64,000 bases of DNA, taken from positions 1,630,288 through 1,694,287 of the forward strand of contig CM036251.1 of NCBI GenBank assembly GCA_020698575.1, given 5' to 3'. The notes below the pieces were generated by a model. That model did not search any database, was not told the origin of the DNA, and saw only the letters and a program-made list of their open reading frames with translations. This document shows, one piece after another, positions 1 through 11,125 of this stretch; the stretch's first letter is position 1; every line of letters begins with the position of its first letter. The stretch comes from Bostrychus sinensis. Taxonomy: Eukaryota; Chordata; Actinopteri; Gobiiformes; Eleotridae. The position numbers and the translations under genes were made by a program.

Positions 1-100
1 TCTCTGTCCCTCTCTCTGTCCTGTCCCTCTCTGTCCTGTCCCTCTCTCTGTCCATCTCTCTGTCCTGTCCCTCTCTCTGTCCCTATCTCTGTCCTTTTTT
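1..100 (+). repeat. CTGTCC/CTCT-rich tandem repeat, cut by window edge
   Basis: Irregular copies of CTGTCCCTCTCT and CTGTCC run from the window edge to about 93 and are followed by a T-run. The array continues off the left side. From 100 to 430 I see only a pure (GAA)n run at about 324-375. Confidence 0.8.
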
Positions 101-323
101 TTATAATTTTTTTTTCACAAATGTGAATGAATGAAATGATCTGCAGTTTCCTTGTTGTCCGCCAGGTGGAGGCACCTCCTCACAGACACAGGAACACAGC
201 AGTGTGATCATGGACTGCACTGAGCCTCAGGGCATCACTAAAGTTTACTGCACTACACACAGACAGGGTTTAATGAGTTTATCTGAGCGAGTGGTTTAAG
301 TAAATGGAGTCTGACATTTTGGC

Positions 324-375
324 AGAAGAAGAAGAAGAAGAAGAAGAAGAAGAAGAAGAAGAAGAAGAAGAAGAG
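324..375 (+). repeat. (GAA)n microsatellite
   Basis: An uninterrupted GAA/AAG trinucleotide run of about 17 units. Confidence 0.9.
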
Positions 376-430
376 TCAGGTTCAGTTGTTGCTGGAGGCA
401 AAAACATGATTCAGCGTTTTATCTGTGGGA

Positions 431-2246
431 CCAGGACTAAACCAGGACTAAACCAGGGCTAAACCAGGGCTAAACCAGGACTAAACCAGGACTAAACCAG
501 GGCTAAACCAGGACTAAACCAGGACTAAACCAGGACTAAACCAGGGCTAAACCAGGACTAAACCAGGACTAAACCAGGGCTAAACCAGGACTAAACCAGG
601 ACTAAACCAGGGCTAAACCAGGACTAAACCAGGACTAAACCAGGGCTAAACCAGGGCTAAACCAGGACTAAAAAACAGGGCTAAACCAGGGCTAAACCAG
701 GACTAAAAAACAGGGCTAAACCAGGGCTAAACCAGGACTAAACCAGGTCTAAACCAGGGCTAAACCAGGGCTAAACCAGGACTAAAAAACAGGGCTAAAC
801 CAGGGCTAAACCAGGACTAAACCAGGACTAAACCAGGGCTAAACCAGGGCTAAACCAGGACTAAACCAGGACTAAACCAGGTCTAAACCAGGACTAAAAA
901 ACAGGGCTAAACCAGGACTAAACCAGGTCTAAACCAGGTCTAAACCAGGACTAAACCAGGTCTAAACCAGGACTAAAAAACAGGGCTAAACCAGGACTAA
1001 ACCAGGACTAAACCAGGTCTAAACCAGGACTAAAAAACAGGGCTAAACCAGGACTAAACCAGGTCTAAACCAGGTCTAAACCAGGACTAAACCAGGACTA
1101 AACCAGGTCTAAACCAGGACTAAACCAGGTCTAAACCAGGGCTAAACCAGGGCTAAACCAGGACTAAACCAGGACTAAACCAGGACTAAACCAGGGCTAA
1201 ACCAGGACTAAACCAGGACTAAACCAGGGCTAAACCAGGACTAAACCAGGACTAAACCAGGGCTAAACCAGGACTAAACCAGGACTAAACCAGGGCTAAA
1301 CCAGGGCTAAACCAGGACTAAAAAACAGGGCTAAACCAGGACTAAACCAGGACTAAACCAGGGCTAAACCAGGACTAAACCAGGACTAAACCAGGGCTAA
1401 ACCAGGGCTAAACCAGGACTAAAAAACAGGGCTAAACCAGGGCTAAACCAGGACTAAACCAGGGCTAAACCAGGACTAAACCAGGACTAAACCAGGGCTA
1501 AACCAGGACTAAACCAGGACTAAACCAGGGCTAAACCAGGGCTAAACCAGGACTAAACCAGGACTAAACCAGGGCTAAACCAGGACTAAACCAGGACTAA
1601 ACCAGGACTAAACCAGGGCTAAACCAGGACTAAACCAGGACTAAACCAGGGCTAAACCAGGACTAAACCAGGACTAAACCAGGGCTAAACCAGGACTAAA
1701 CCAGGACTAAACCAGGGCTAAACCAGGGCTAAACCAGGACTAAAAAACAGGGCTAAACCAGGGCTAAACCAGGACTAAAAAACAGGGCTAAACCAGGGCT
1801 AAACCAGGACTAAACCAGGTCTAAACCAGGGCTAAACCAGGGCTAAACCAGGACTAAAAAACAGGGCTAAACCAGGGCTAAACCAGGACTAAACCAGGAC
1901 TAAACCAGGGCTAAACCAGGGCTAAACCAGGACTAAACCAGGACTAAACCAGGTCTAAACCAGGACTAAAAAACAGGGCTAAACCAGGACTAAACCAGGT
2001 CTAAACCAGGTCTAAACCAGGACTAAACCAGGTCTAAACCAGGACTAAAAAACAGGGCTAAACCAGGACTAAACCAGGACTAAACCAGGTCTAAACCAGG
2101 ACTAAAAAACAGGGCTAAACCAGGACTAAACCAGGTCTAAACCAGGTCTAAACCAGGACTAAACCAGGACTAAACCAGGTCTAAACCAGGACTAAACCAG
2201 GTCTAAACCAGGACTAAACCAGGACTAAACCAGGTCTAAACCAGGA
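431..2246 (+). repeat. 11-bp minisatellite array (CTAAACCAGGN orientation), 1.8 kb
   Basis: Tandem copies of CTAAACCAGGR, with the base after CCAGG being A, G or T. Recurring 13-bp variants (AGGACTAAAAAAC) mark the internal order. Bases 541 to about 1139 are repeated at 1613 to about 2211 with the same unit order, a 1072-bp offset. TAA in every unit closes every frame, so nothing is coded. From 2247 to 2620 I see no gene, only a short SINE-like piece near 2452. Confidence 0.95.
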
Positions 2247-2451
2247 TATTTTCATTTCTGACTCTGACCTTTGGTTATTTAGTTCCTGTGAGCAGTATGT
2301 GCCCTGCTGGTCTAATGTGGTACTGCAGTCTAAATCAAAACAATGGTCTCTTTTCTGATTGGACGATCAGCAAAGCAGGGTTTAGAGCCAAAACAAAAAA
2401 TGTAAACAAAAACAACTTAGCCATTACTTTGAATATGTTTTATAGTTCAGC

Positions 2452-2500
2452 AGTGTGGCAGAGTGGTTAGCCCGCCTGCCTCTCATTAGTTTACTGTCTC
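2452..2500 (+). mobile_element. SINE-like fragment (GGCAGAGTGGTTAGC)
   Basis: The block GTGGCAGAGTGGTTAGCCCG resembles the A-box end of tRNA-derived fish SINEs. Related blocks occur at about 30885 and 49600. The copy is short and has no clear B box, so the assignment is tentative. Confidence 0.35.
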
Positions 2501-2620
2501 TGGTCCCGGTCTCAGAGCTCAGATAAAGTCCAGACCTCAGTCCATCAGGTCCAGGTCCACTCAGAGACTCAGGGCGGGGCACCCAGGGGCGTGTCCACAT
2601 CTATCCTCCCCGACGGCCCA

Positions 2621-4326
2621 GGACTTGTGCTGTGTTCATGATACATCGGAAACTCGGAAATTCCGACCTCCGAGTCAGAAAAACGGCCTTGAACACCACC
2701 ACAGTGTGGTTACTAATGGGAAATAATTGTTTTTTAAAACAACAGATCTCATGCTTTTGCAAAAATGTGCTCATCTTTATAATGAATGAAGTTGTCAGTG
2801 CTGCAGCTCTGCAGAAACATCTCTGAATGTTCATTTATCAGTAAATGACTAAAGTAGAAACCTCCCCTGATATAACTCAGTGCCACAGCAAACACTTTTA
2901 TCAAGGCATTTATCTGTTTCCTATAAAACAACATGAAAATACAAATATGGTTCTGTTGTTATTCTGCTGATCCACCAGAGTTTTCTGAGCTGAACTCGTG
3001 AACGGCCATGATTCCGATGTATCCTGAAGGCAGCATCAGTCCGAGCTGCCTCCTGACGCCTCACCTGTCCAGGACCACAGCCCCGGCGCCGGAGCGTTCA
3101 TGACAATGTGAAATCACTTCTGTCTGTGCCAAGCTCTGGTCCAGGTTATAGTAAATAAAAAATTATAATTCCCACCTGTAGTCTCAAATTTATTCATGAT
3201 TTGGTCCCAGATTTAGTCATTTTTCAGGTCTTGGGTTTAGTTCTGATTCAATACTTGGTTTACTCTTAGTTTAGTCCTGGTTTAGTCCTGGTTTAGTCCT
3301 GGTTTAGACCTGGTTTAGACCTGGTTTAGACCTGGTTTAGTCCTGGTTTAGTCCTGCTTTAGTCCTGGTTTAGTCTTGGTTTAGTCCTGGTTTAGTCCTG
3401 CTTTAGTCCTGGTTTAGTCCTGCTTTAGTCCTGCTTTAGTCCTGCTTTAGTCCTGGTTTAGTCCTGGTTTAGTCCTGGTTTAGTCCTGCTTTAGTCCTGG
3501 TTTAGTCCTGCTTTAGTCCTGCTTTAGTCCTGCTTTAGTCCTGGTTTAGTCCTGGTTTAGTCCTGGTTTAGTCCTGCTTTAGTCCTGGTTTAGTCCTGCT
3601 TTAGTCCTGCTTTAGTCCTGGTTTAGACCTGGTTTAGCCCAACCAAACCAAATCATGAATAAATTTGAGACTACAGGTGGGAATTATAATTTTTTATTTA
3701 CTATAACCTGGACCAGAGCTTGGCACAGACAGAAGTGATTTCACATTGTCATGAATGCTCCGGCGCCGGGGCTGTGGTCCTGGACAGGTGAGGCGTCAGG
3801 AGGCAGCTCGGACTGATGCTGCCTTCAGGATACATCGGAATCATGGCCGTTCACGAGTTCAGCTCAGAAAACTCTGGTGGATCAGCAGAATAACAACAGA
3901 ACCATATTTGTATTTTCATGTTGTTTTATAGGAAACAGATAAATGCCTTGATAAAAGTGTTTGCTGTGGCACTGAGTTATATCAGGGGAGGTTTCTACTT
4001 TAGTCATTTACTGATAAATGAACATTCAGAGATGTTTCTGCAGAGCTGCAGCACTGACAACTTCATTCATTATAAAGATGAGCACATTTCTGCAGAAGCA
4101 TGAGCTCTGTTGTTTTAAAAAACAATTATTTCCGTGTTAGTAACCACACTGTTTACCTCTCACAGAGGGAGGCTGTGATTGTGACGTCAACTCAGGAACT
4201 CGGAGTCTAACACTTCCACATGAGTTTCCCAGCAAAAATTCCGACCCAAGACGGTGCTCAAGGCCGTTTTTCCTTCTCGGAGGTCGGAGTTTCTGAGATT
4301 CCGATGTATCATGAACACAGCATTCG
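2621..4326. repeat. large inverted repeat (foldback) with an 11-mer array as its loop
   Basis: The left arm (about 2621-3212) is the reverse complement of the right arm (about 3640-4326). The ends read TGCTGTGTTCATGATACATC at 2628 and its complement ending at 4322. The right arm has about 100 extra bases near 4148-4250. The two arms encode the same spurious 61-residue frame, differing at two residues. The spacer is an 11-bp array. It could be a foldback transposon or a palindromic duplication; no transposase and no target duplication are visible. Confidence 0.85.
3255..3640 (+). repeat. 11-bp minisatellite array (CCTGGTTTAGN) in the loop of the inverted repeat
   Basis: About 35 copies of TCCTGGTTTAG, with a locally common TCCTGCTTTAG variant that alternates in a repeated pattern. 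It ends at a CCCAACCAAACC junction with the right arm. Confidence 0.93.
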
Positions 4327-4539
4327 TCCTGGTGTAATCCTTATTTGAAGACAGAAAGTGTGAGTGACAGTTTGAGCTGAGTCATGTTTGGCCTCCGGCA
4401 GCGACAGAGCTTATATAAACTCATTTATCACCAATAACTTACGCAAGACGTCCTGTCAGCCAATCACAGGGCTTTATCTGAAAAGGGGCGGGCTTTATGC
4501 TCTGCTCTGTCTCTGATTGGTTGTGTGTATTTTAAGTGT

Positions 4540-6503
4540 GCTTTAGTCCTGGTTTAGTCCTGGTTTAGTCCTGGTTTAGTCCTGGTTTAGTTCTGGTTTA
4601 GTCCTGGTTTAGTCCTGGTTTAGTTCTGGTTTAGTTCTGGTTTAGTCCTGGTTTAGTCCTGGTTTAGTTCTGGTTTAGTTTTGGTTTAGTCCTGGTTTAG
4701 CCCTGCTTTAGCCCTGGTTTAGTCCTGGTTTAGCCCTGCTTTAGCCCTGGTTTAGTTTTGGTTTAGCCCTGGTTTAGCCCTGCTTTAGCCCTGGTTTAGT
4801 CCTGGTTTAGCCCTGGTTTAGCCCTGCTTTAGCCCTGGTTTAGTCCTGGTTTAGCCCTGGTTTAGCCCTGGTTTAGCCCTGGTTTAGTCCTGGTTTAGTC
4901 CTCGTTTAATCCTGGTTTAGTCCTGGTTTAGCCCTGGTTTAGTCCTGGTTTAGCCCTGGTTTAGCCCTGGTTTAGTCCTGGTTTAGTCCTGGTTTAGCCC
5001 TGGTTTAGTCCTGGTTTAGCCCTGGTTTAGCCCTGGTTTAGCCCTGGTTTAATCCTGGTTTAGTCCTGGTTTAGTCCTGGTTTAGTCCTTGTTTAATCCT
5101 GGTTTAGTCCTGGTTTAGCCCTGGTTTAGTCCTGGTTTAGCCCTGGTTTAGCCCTGGTTTAGTCCTGGTTTAGTCCTGGTTTAGCCCTGGTTTAGTCCTG
5201 GTTTAGCCCTGGTTTAGTCCTGGTTTAGTCCTGGTTTAGCCCTGGTTTAGTCCTGGTTTAGTCCTCGTTTAATCCTGGTTTAGTCCTGGTTTAGCCCTGG
5301 TTTAGTCCTGGTTTAGCCCTGGTTTAGCCCTGGTTTAGTCCTGGTTTAGTCCTGGTTTAGCCCTGGTTTAGTCCTGGTTTAGCCCTGGTTTAGCCCTGGT
5401 TTAGTCCTGGTTTAGTCCTGGTTTAGCCCTGGTTTAGTCCTGGTTTAGTCCTGGTTTAGCCCTGGTTTAGTCCTGGTTTAGTCCTGGTTTAGTCCTGGTT
5501 TAGTCCTGGTTTAGCCCTGGTTTAGTCCTGGTTTAGCCCTGGTTTAGTCCTGGTTTAGTCCTGGTTTAGCCCTGGTTTAGTCCTGGTTTAGTCCTCGTTT
5601 AATCCTGGTTTAGTCCTGGTTTAGCCCTGGTTTAGTCCTGGTTTAGCCCTGGTTTAGCCCTGGTTTAGCCCTGGTTTAGCCCTGCTTTAGCCCTGGTTTA
5701 GTCCTGGTTTAGCCCTGGTTTAGCCCTGGTTTAGCCCTGGTTTAGTCCTGGTTTAGTCCTCGTTTAATCCTGGTTTAGTCCTGGTTTAGCCCTGGTTTAG
5801 TCCTGGTTTAGCCCTGGTTTAGCCCTGGTTTAGTCCTGGTTTAGTCCTGGTTTAGCCCTGGTTTAGTCCTGGTTTAGCCCTGGTTTAGCCCTGGTTTAGC
5901 CCTGGTTTAATCCTGGTTTAGTCCTGGTTTAGTCCTGGTTTAGTCCTCGTTTAATCCTGGTTTAGTCCTGGTTTAGCCCTGGTTTAGTCCTGGTTTAGCC
6001 CTGGTTTAGCCCTGGTTTAGTCCTGGTTTAGTCCTGGTTTAGCCCTGGTTTAGTCCTGGTTTAGCCCTGGTTTAGTCCTGGTTTAGTCCTGGTTTAGCCC
6101 TGGTTTAGTCCTGGTTTAGTCCTCGTTTAATCCTGGTTTAGTCCTGGTTTAGCCCTGGTTTAGTCCTGGTTTAGCCCTGGTTTAGCCCTGGTTTAGTCCT
6201 GGTTTAGTCCTGGTTTAGCCCTGGTTTAGTCCTGGTTTAGCCCTGGTTTAGCCCTGGTTTAGTCCTGGTTTAGTCCTGGTTTAGCCCTGGTTTAGTCCTG
6301 GTTTAGTCCTGGTTTAGCCCTGGTTTAGTCCTGGTTTAGTCCTGGTTTAGTCCTGGTTTAGTCCTGGTTTAGCCCTGGTTTAGTCCTGGTTTAGTCCTGG
6401 TTTAGACCTGGGTTAGACCTGGTTTAGCCCTGGTTTAGTCCTGGTTTAGTCCTGGTTTAGCCCTGGTTTAGTCCTGGTTTAGCCCTGGTTTAGTCCTGCT
6501 TTA
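4540..6503 (+). repeat. 11-bp minisatellite array (CCTGGTTTAGN), 2.0 kb with higher-order repeats
   Basis: About 178 units, mostly TCCTGGTTTAG and CCCTGGTTTAG. The marker variant CTCGTTTAAT (once CTTGTTTAAT) recurs at 4901, 5088, 5264, 5594, 5759, 5946 and 6122. All spacings are exact multiples of 11 (187, 176, 330, 165, 187, 176), so the array has no net indel over 1.2 kb and carries a higher-order unit of 15-17 repeats. Bases 4327-4539, just before it, hold nothing recognisable. Confidence 0.95.
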
Positions 6504-6539
6504 AGTGAATAAATAGTTAAAAAGTTACTATGGATAGTA

Positions 6540-7440
6540 ATAAAGTCCCATTAGCAGGAGCTGTTAAAGTCTGACAGCAGCAGGAATAAAGGATCTCCTG
6601 AACCTCTCGGTCCTGTCGCAGAGAGAGGATCACTGCACTGCGTCTCTGAGCAGCCACAGTCTGTGGAGAAGATCCTGCTGTTGTTGAGGATGGACTGGAT
6701 CCTGCTCCTCATCCTCCTCTCAACAACGGCCCCCACTGAGTCCACTCTCACCCCATCACAGAAACACATTTCCTGCTCAGCTCAGGCCTGCTCCTCTCCC
6801 TTACAGTGAGACACAACTCCACAGAAAAGAGCACCTGCCACCACTGACTGATGAAACACATGGAACATCTCACTGCAGACAGTAAAAGATTTCAGTCTAA
6901 GAAAGAAGAGTCTGCTCTGTCCTTTCTTGTACACTTCTCTTGTGTGTCCAGTTTGTTGTCCAGATGGACTCTGAGATATTTATACGACTGCACCATCTCA
7001 ATGTCTCTCCTCCTGTTGAGAGGCAGATGACCACGTTTCTTCTGCTAAAGTCCACGATCATCTCCTTGGTCTTAGATGTGTTTAAGATTAGACCATTGCT
7101 CCTCCTCCAGGCTGTGATGCACTGATGACCTCCCTGTCCCCTCCCCTCACTCCGCCACCACTGCTGTATCATCACAGTACTTCATTCTTCAGATCATACT
7201 TCTGAATGTGACAAGATGCAGATTTATATGAAAAATCTGCAGTGTACAGGGTAAAGAGGAACGGTGAGAGCACTGTCCCCTGAGGGGCCCCGCTGTTGCT
7301 CACCAGCATCTTTGACAAGCACTGCCCCAGGAAACAGATCCAAGAAACAAGAACAGGATCCATTCCCATCCTCTCCATTTTCTCCCTCAAAATCAAATAA
7401 TCAATCAAATCAAATCAAATCAATAGATCGACGTTTAAAA
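6540..7440 (-). pseudogene. non-LTR retrotransposon reverse transcriptase fragment (CR1/L2/Rex-like), broken
   Basis: On the minus strand this reads as the reverse transcriptase region of a fish LINE: SGAPQGTVLSPFLFTLYT (in the frame 7172-7408), a catalytic Y-C-D-D-T-A-V-V box at about 7157-7179, then NGLILNTSKTKEMIVDF (in the frame 6897-7175) and a C-terminal SRIQSILNNSR-like tail. These pieces lie in at least three frames with internal stops, so the copy is dead. The 5' part is missing, as is usual for LINE insertions. The exact clade (CR1, L2 or Rex1) is inferred from general wording. Confidence 0.8.
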
Positions 7441-9429
7441 CATTTTTAAAGGTAAGCGTCTCGTCAGATCCACAGACTGTTGTCATGAACGAGGACGGCT
7501 TCTCCTTCGTCTCTGTCTCTGTTTATGAAGCTCGTGTTTGCTCAGACTCAGAGATAATCTCTGCAAACTTCAGACTCACGAGTTTGAGATCGGAGCCGCG
7601 ACGCTCAGCAGAAGAACAGCAGCTCTTTGTGAAGAACGGAAACGCTCAGAGCTGCAACCACAGAGGTCAGAGGTCAGATAACGACATAAACAAATGATTT
7701 AATACAGCAGAGTTTATCAGGATAAACAAGGACTGGGCTGTGTTTGTCAAACTGTGGGTCAGGGATCTTGCCGTGGGTCACTGCCACAAAAAAGTCAATT
7801 TAATGCAAAAATATTAAGGATATAAATGAGAAAAGTAAGAGAGCAGTAAAGTAAAGTCAGCTCAATCTAAACCAAAGGTTATTGTCTCTGTAGGAAATGT
7901 GTCCTCTGCATTGTCCCCGTCCTGCAGTGTCTCTGGGTTAAACCTGTCAGGACCAGGTCTGAGAGGATTACTCTGCAGGTTTTGATGGAGGAAGCTCACT
8001 CCGACGCAGCGAAAACTCACACGGTCCAGGAATCGAACCAAGGACCTTCTTGCTGTGAGGCTTCAGAAACCACTTTTCCACTGTGACTTTTCCTAAGAAA
8101 TGAACTCCTGAGACTAAAACATTCCAGCAGTAGGAGAGTCACAGAGATGAAGAAGAAAACTGCTGCTCTCTCACCAGATCGATGCAGTTAGAGCTAAATA
8201 TAGAACAAAAGCTAAAAGTACAATAAATAAAATAAGCAGTGGCCAGCGGAGCTCAGCAGAACAGGAACAGTCCCAGGTCACAGTGGGCAGCGGTGCAGAC
8301 GACCACCACCAGCAGCAGATATGCTTTTATTTTATTCACATGCATCTTTTTGGCTCCAAAGCTCCGGTCCTTTTCCTAACACAGCAGTTATTTTCTGTTT
8401 TCTGTTGGTGCCTTTTAGCTCTGAGCCTGCTCTGAGATGGGACTGTGCTGTGACTCTGGAGCAGGGCAAAATGATACAAAAAAATCTGATCTCGTGTCAA
8501 AGTCCAGCCAGACCTGTTCACATCTCATCTCTGCCAGCTCCTCTTCTCTCTCTCAGTAGTAGTAGTAGTGGTAGTAGTAGTAGTAGTATTAGTAGTGGTA
8601 GTAGTAGTAGTGGTAGTAGTAGTAGCAGACAGTGGTGTGTGTAGTTGTTGTGACCTAAATCTGTTTAATGACGTCGCTCGGGACTGGATCAGGTTAATCC
8701 TACGTCACATCTGTAACATCTGCCCTGGCTTCACTCAGCTCTGAGCTCCGCCCCCCAGCTCTGAGCTCCGCCCCCCAGCTCTCCAGGCCTGATGTGTTTC
8801 TGACCTGGCAGAAGAGATTTTATTTTATGATTGTCTTTTGGCAGCAGGTCCCAGCTCTGCAAAATGAAAATAATAATAATAATAATAATAATAATCTCTT
8901 AATTAGAGGTGGGAAAAATAATAATTTTTCCAATGCATCAATCATTTTTTAAAAAGATTCTGAATCAATTCAGAAAAGCTAATAATCAACATTTTGTAAA
9001 GACTACAGATTGTAGAAGTCAGCTGTGTCTAATGCTGAGTCAGCTCTGACAAACAACAGAATCAATGATTAATTATTAGTTCTCTAGTTTTGGTTTTGGA
9101 GTAGAAAGTGTTTAAAATTACGTTTTAGATATAACATATACAATTAAAATGAATTATTGTTGAAGAATGAATGCTGACATGAACCAGAGAGGAGTCTGAT
9201 GAATCAATGAAGCCTTGTCGTTTGTTTTCTAAAACAAATCTGACCCAGCACTGATTTTTACCCAGACTTTTGCACCTTGCCCTCTGAACAAATGAATCTA
9301 AACCTTTATATTATTACTTTTATTATTTTATGGTGTATTCATTGTTTAGCAGCTACAGAGAATCCCCTGGGTTATGTTTGAATGTTCACAGCTGCGGCTT
9401 TAGACTGAATCTGAAAAAGCCCGTGTCCC
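7441..9429. other. upstream non-coding stretch with small repeats
   Basis: I find no supported gene here. It contains a (AGT)n microsatellite (about 8553-8632), a (AAT)n run (about 8867-8895), and a 20-bp direct duplication (CTGAGCTCCGCCCCCCAGCT, about 8740-8779) whose CCGCCCCCC core could bind Sp/KLF factors. The rest is AT-rich with no motif I recognise. Confidence 0.6.
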
Positions 9430-9730
9430 TAAAACCCCGTCCCCGCGGCCCAGCGCAGGTCCGCGGCCCTCAGCCTGAGCCCCGCCCCCTTCTCTCGTGT
9501 CCCTCAGATGCTGCTGTCAGTCACAGTGCGTGGGTCTGAGCTGGAGCGCGTCGCACCGCTGGATTTTTACGCGTCTGCCGTGCGTTCACGCCCACTCCGC
9601 TCCACTCCCCGCCCCCCGTCACCCACGCGAACCCGCACCGCGTCCCGGACTCTACCCCCGCGTCCGTCCGCTCTCTGAAACCCCGGGTGTTTCGTCCACG
9701 GTCCGCCTCTGTCTCGCGTCTTCCCGCTTC

Positions 9731-9754
9731 ATGGTTCAGCACCGCAAGAGTTAA
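9731..9754 (+). CDS. possible short upstream ORF in the cttnbp2 5' UTR
   Basis: ATG GTT CAG CAC CGC AAG AGT TAA encodes seven residues (MVQHRKS) and ends 46 bases before the main start codon. Its context is moderate (T at -3, G at +4). It would act on translation only if transcription starts upstream of 9731, which cannot be told from sequence. Confidence 0.25.
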   Translation: MVQHRKS

Positions 9755-9800
9755 CGCGCGCCGGATGCGCCTCGCTTCAGCGCGCCGCTCCAGTTCGAAG

Positions 9801-9881
9801 ATGGCGTCGGAGGGAGCCAGCGGAGAGCAGGCTTCTCCGGGACAGTCCCTGGCCGCCGCCGTGCTGGCCAGCGTCGACACG
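9801..9881 (+). CDS. cttnbp2: cttnbp2 coding exon 1 (start codon to donor)
   Basis: This exon encodes 27 residues, MASEGASGEQ onward and ending SVDT, followed by the donor ACG|GTAAGA. It corresponds to the short, Ala/Ser/Gly-rich N-terminal extension that CTTNBP2 has and CTTNBP2NL lacks. The ATG at 9801 was chosen because MASEGAS resembles the mammalian MATDGAS start and because its context is good (A at -3, G at +4). An in-frame ATG at 9765 would add 12 residues but has a weak context (C at -3, C at +4). The exon lies inside a CpG island, as expected of a first exon. The protein remains open past the donor only in retained-intron frames. The 5' UTR length and transcription start are not visible from sequence alone. 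Confidence 0.82.
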
Positions 9882-10261
9882 GTAAGACCCCCCTCCCCCC
9901 GGAGCCGCGGGCCCCGGGCCCCGGGCTGTGTGGGTTCTGTGGCGTTTGACCAAAAAACGCGACGCGGAAAAAACAGCTGCGCGCGTTTCACTGGGAGCCG
10001 AAGAAAAGAAGGAGCAACAGCGACAGTGTGCTGGAGAAAAGACGGCCGCGCGGCGCTGTCAGACCGCTCCGAGGCTCTGGACCGAGCCAGACCCGGGTCT
10101 AGACCAGGATTGTGGTTCTGATGTGGTTCTTTTGTTCGCCTTCGCTGTTGCTTTTGACGTTCATCACGCAGCGGTTGTTACGTTATCCCGCATCAGCGGA
10201 GAGCGCGTCACACTCATTTATACAGAGTCTGCTCTCAGTGGGAACACGACCCACTTTAGAC

Positions 10262-10470
10262 CTGCTCTAGACCTGATTCTGTCCTGGTTTAGCTTTGGTT
10301 TAGACCCGGTTTGAGGCTTGTTTTGTTCTGAATTAGTCTTTAAGGTGATCTTGTTCTTCTCCTTGGTTCAGTCGTGGTTTGCAGATTTTTGCCTGATTTT
10401 TGCCACAGTAACAGGTCCTGGTTCTGTGCTGGTTTAGTCTGATTTAGTCCAGGTTTAGACCCAGTTTAGG
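10262..10470 (+). repeat. scattered degenerate 11-mer copies near the start of intron 1
   Basis: Loose copies such as GTCCTGGTTTAG, CTTTGGTTTAG and TCCAGGTTTAG occur without an ordered array. They look like an old, decayed remnant of the 11-bp family. Bases 10471-10738 hold only a short GGGACT repeat at about 10549-10570. Confidence 0.5.
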
Positions 10471-10738
10471 CAGGACTAAGTTGCAGTAGTCACATAGAAT
10501 ATTTAGTCCATAGGGGACCATATAGACATGGAAACAAGACCTGCACACTGGGACTGGGACTGGGACTGGGACACCTAGTTTTTAAGTTTTTCTGTCTTCT
10601 TTAAAAAAATGGTAGCCTAATATTCTGAAAATCCCAGTAAACAAAACATATTTTCAGCTGCGTAGTTCTTTTTAGACGAAGCTACAACCAGGAATTTTAT
10701 GGACCATTATTTTAATTTAAATGCAAAACCATGGCAGA

Positions 10739-10893
10739 CGCACGGTCAGTGACGTGGTTAGCCCTCCCCTGGTTTGGTGAGGGCGGTCAGGTCGGGGGTT
10801 CGATTCCCTGAAATTGTGCCAGCCCCAAGCTGAGACAAATGGAGAGGGTTGTGTCAGGAAGTGCATCAGTTTTAGCCCAGACCTGGTCTGTTA
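10739..10893 (+). mobile_element. tRNA-derived SINE fragment
   Basis: An A-box-like GTGGTTAGCCC and a B box GGTTCGATTCC (about 10797-10807) are followed by the block GTGTCAGGAAGTGCATC, which is related to the AGGAAGGGCATC tail common in fish SINEs. The element ends where the next SINE head begins. Confidence 0.55.
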
Positions 10894-10894
10894 T

Positions 10895-11125
10895 GGGGCG
10901 GCAGTAGCTCAGTTGGTAGAGCCGCTTCTCCAATAACCAGGGGGTTGGCGGTTCAAACCCCACTCCCGCCATTGCATACTGTTGTTGTGTCCTTGGGCAA
11001 GGCACTAAACCCACCTTGCTTCCGGTGTCTGCGCACACTGGTGAATGAATGTGTGAGTGATGTAAAGCGCTTTGAGTACCCATGGAGTTAGGAAAGCGCT
11101 GTATAAATGTGACCATTTACTATTT
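10895..11125 (+). mobile_element. tRNA-derived SINE with AAGCGCT tail
   Basis: The head has A box TAGCTCAGTTGG (10905-10916) and B box GGTTCAAACCC (10950-10960). A core GTTGTGTCCTTGGGCAAGG and a LINE-type tail ending AAAGCGCTGTATAAATG follow. It is not a working tRNA gene because the acceptor stem and spacing do not fit and the core runs on directly. A minus-strand copy of the same core is at about 25780-25845. Confidence 0.85.

Larger units (their letters stand above)
9430..10110. promoter_or_regulatory. CpG island around exon 1, candidate promoter
   Basis: This stretch is far richer in G+C and CpG than the AT-rich DNA on either side and overlaps coding exon 1. It has GC-box-like runs (CCCCGCCCCC at about 9480, CCCCGCCCCCCG at about 9607), fitting a broad CpG-island promoter. 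I see no convincing TATA box. The open frames in this interval on both strands are products of base composition. Confidence 0.7.

Noticed and set aside
431..2246. Telomere-like or interstitial telomeric repeat
   Set aside because: The unit is CTAAACCAGGN, 11 bp, not the 6-bp CCCTAA; the likeness is only in CTAAAC.
2749..4103. Conserved 61-residue protein present twice
   Set aside because: Both frames lie in the two arms of an inverted repeat, so the similarity is of DNA copies. There is no coding signal.
9521..10314. Frames of 128-156 residues over the CpG island
   Set aside because: GC-rich sequence lacks stops by chance. They overlap exon 1 and its donor in other frames or strands and have no recognisable domain.
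10895..10965. Functional tRNA gene
   Set aside because: A and B boxes are present, but the acceptor stem does not pair and the sequence runs into a SINE core and tail.
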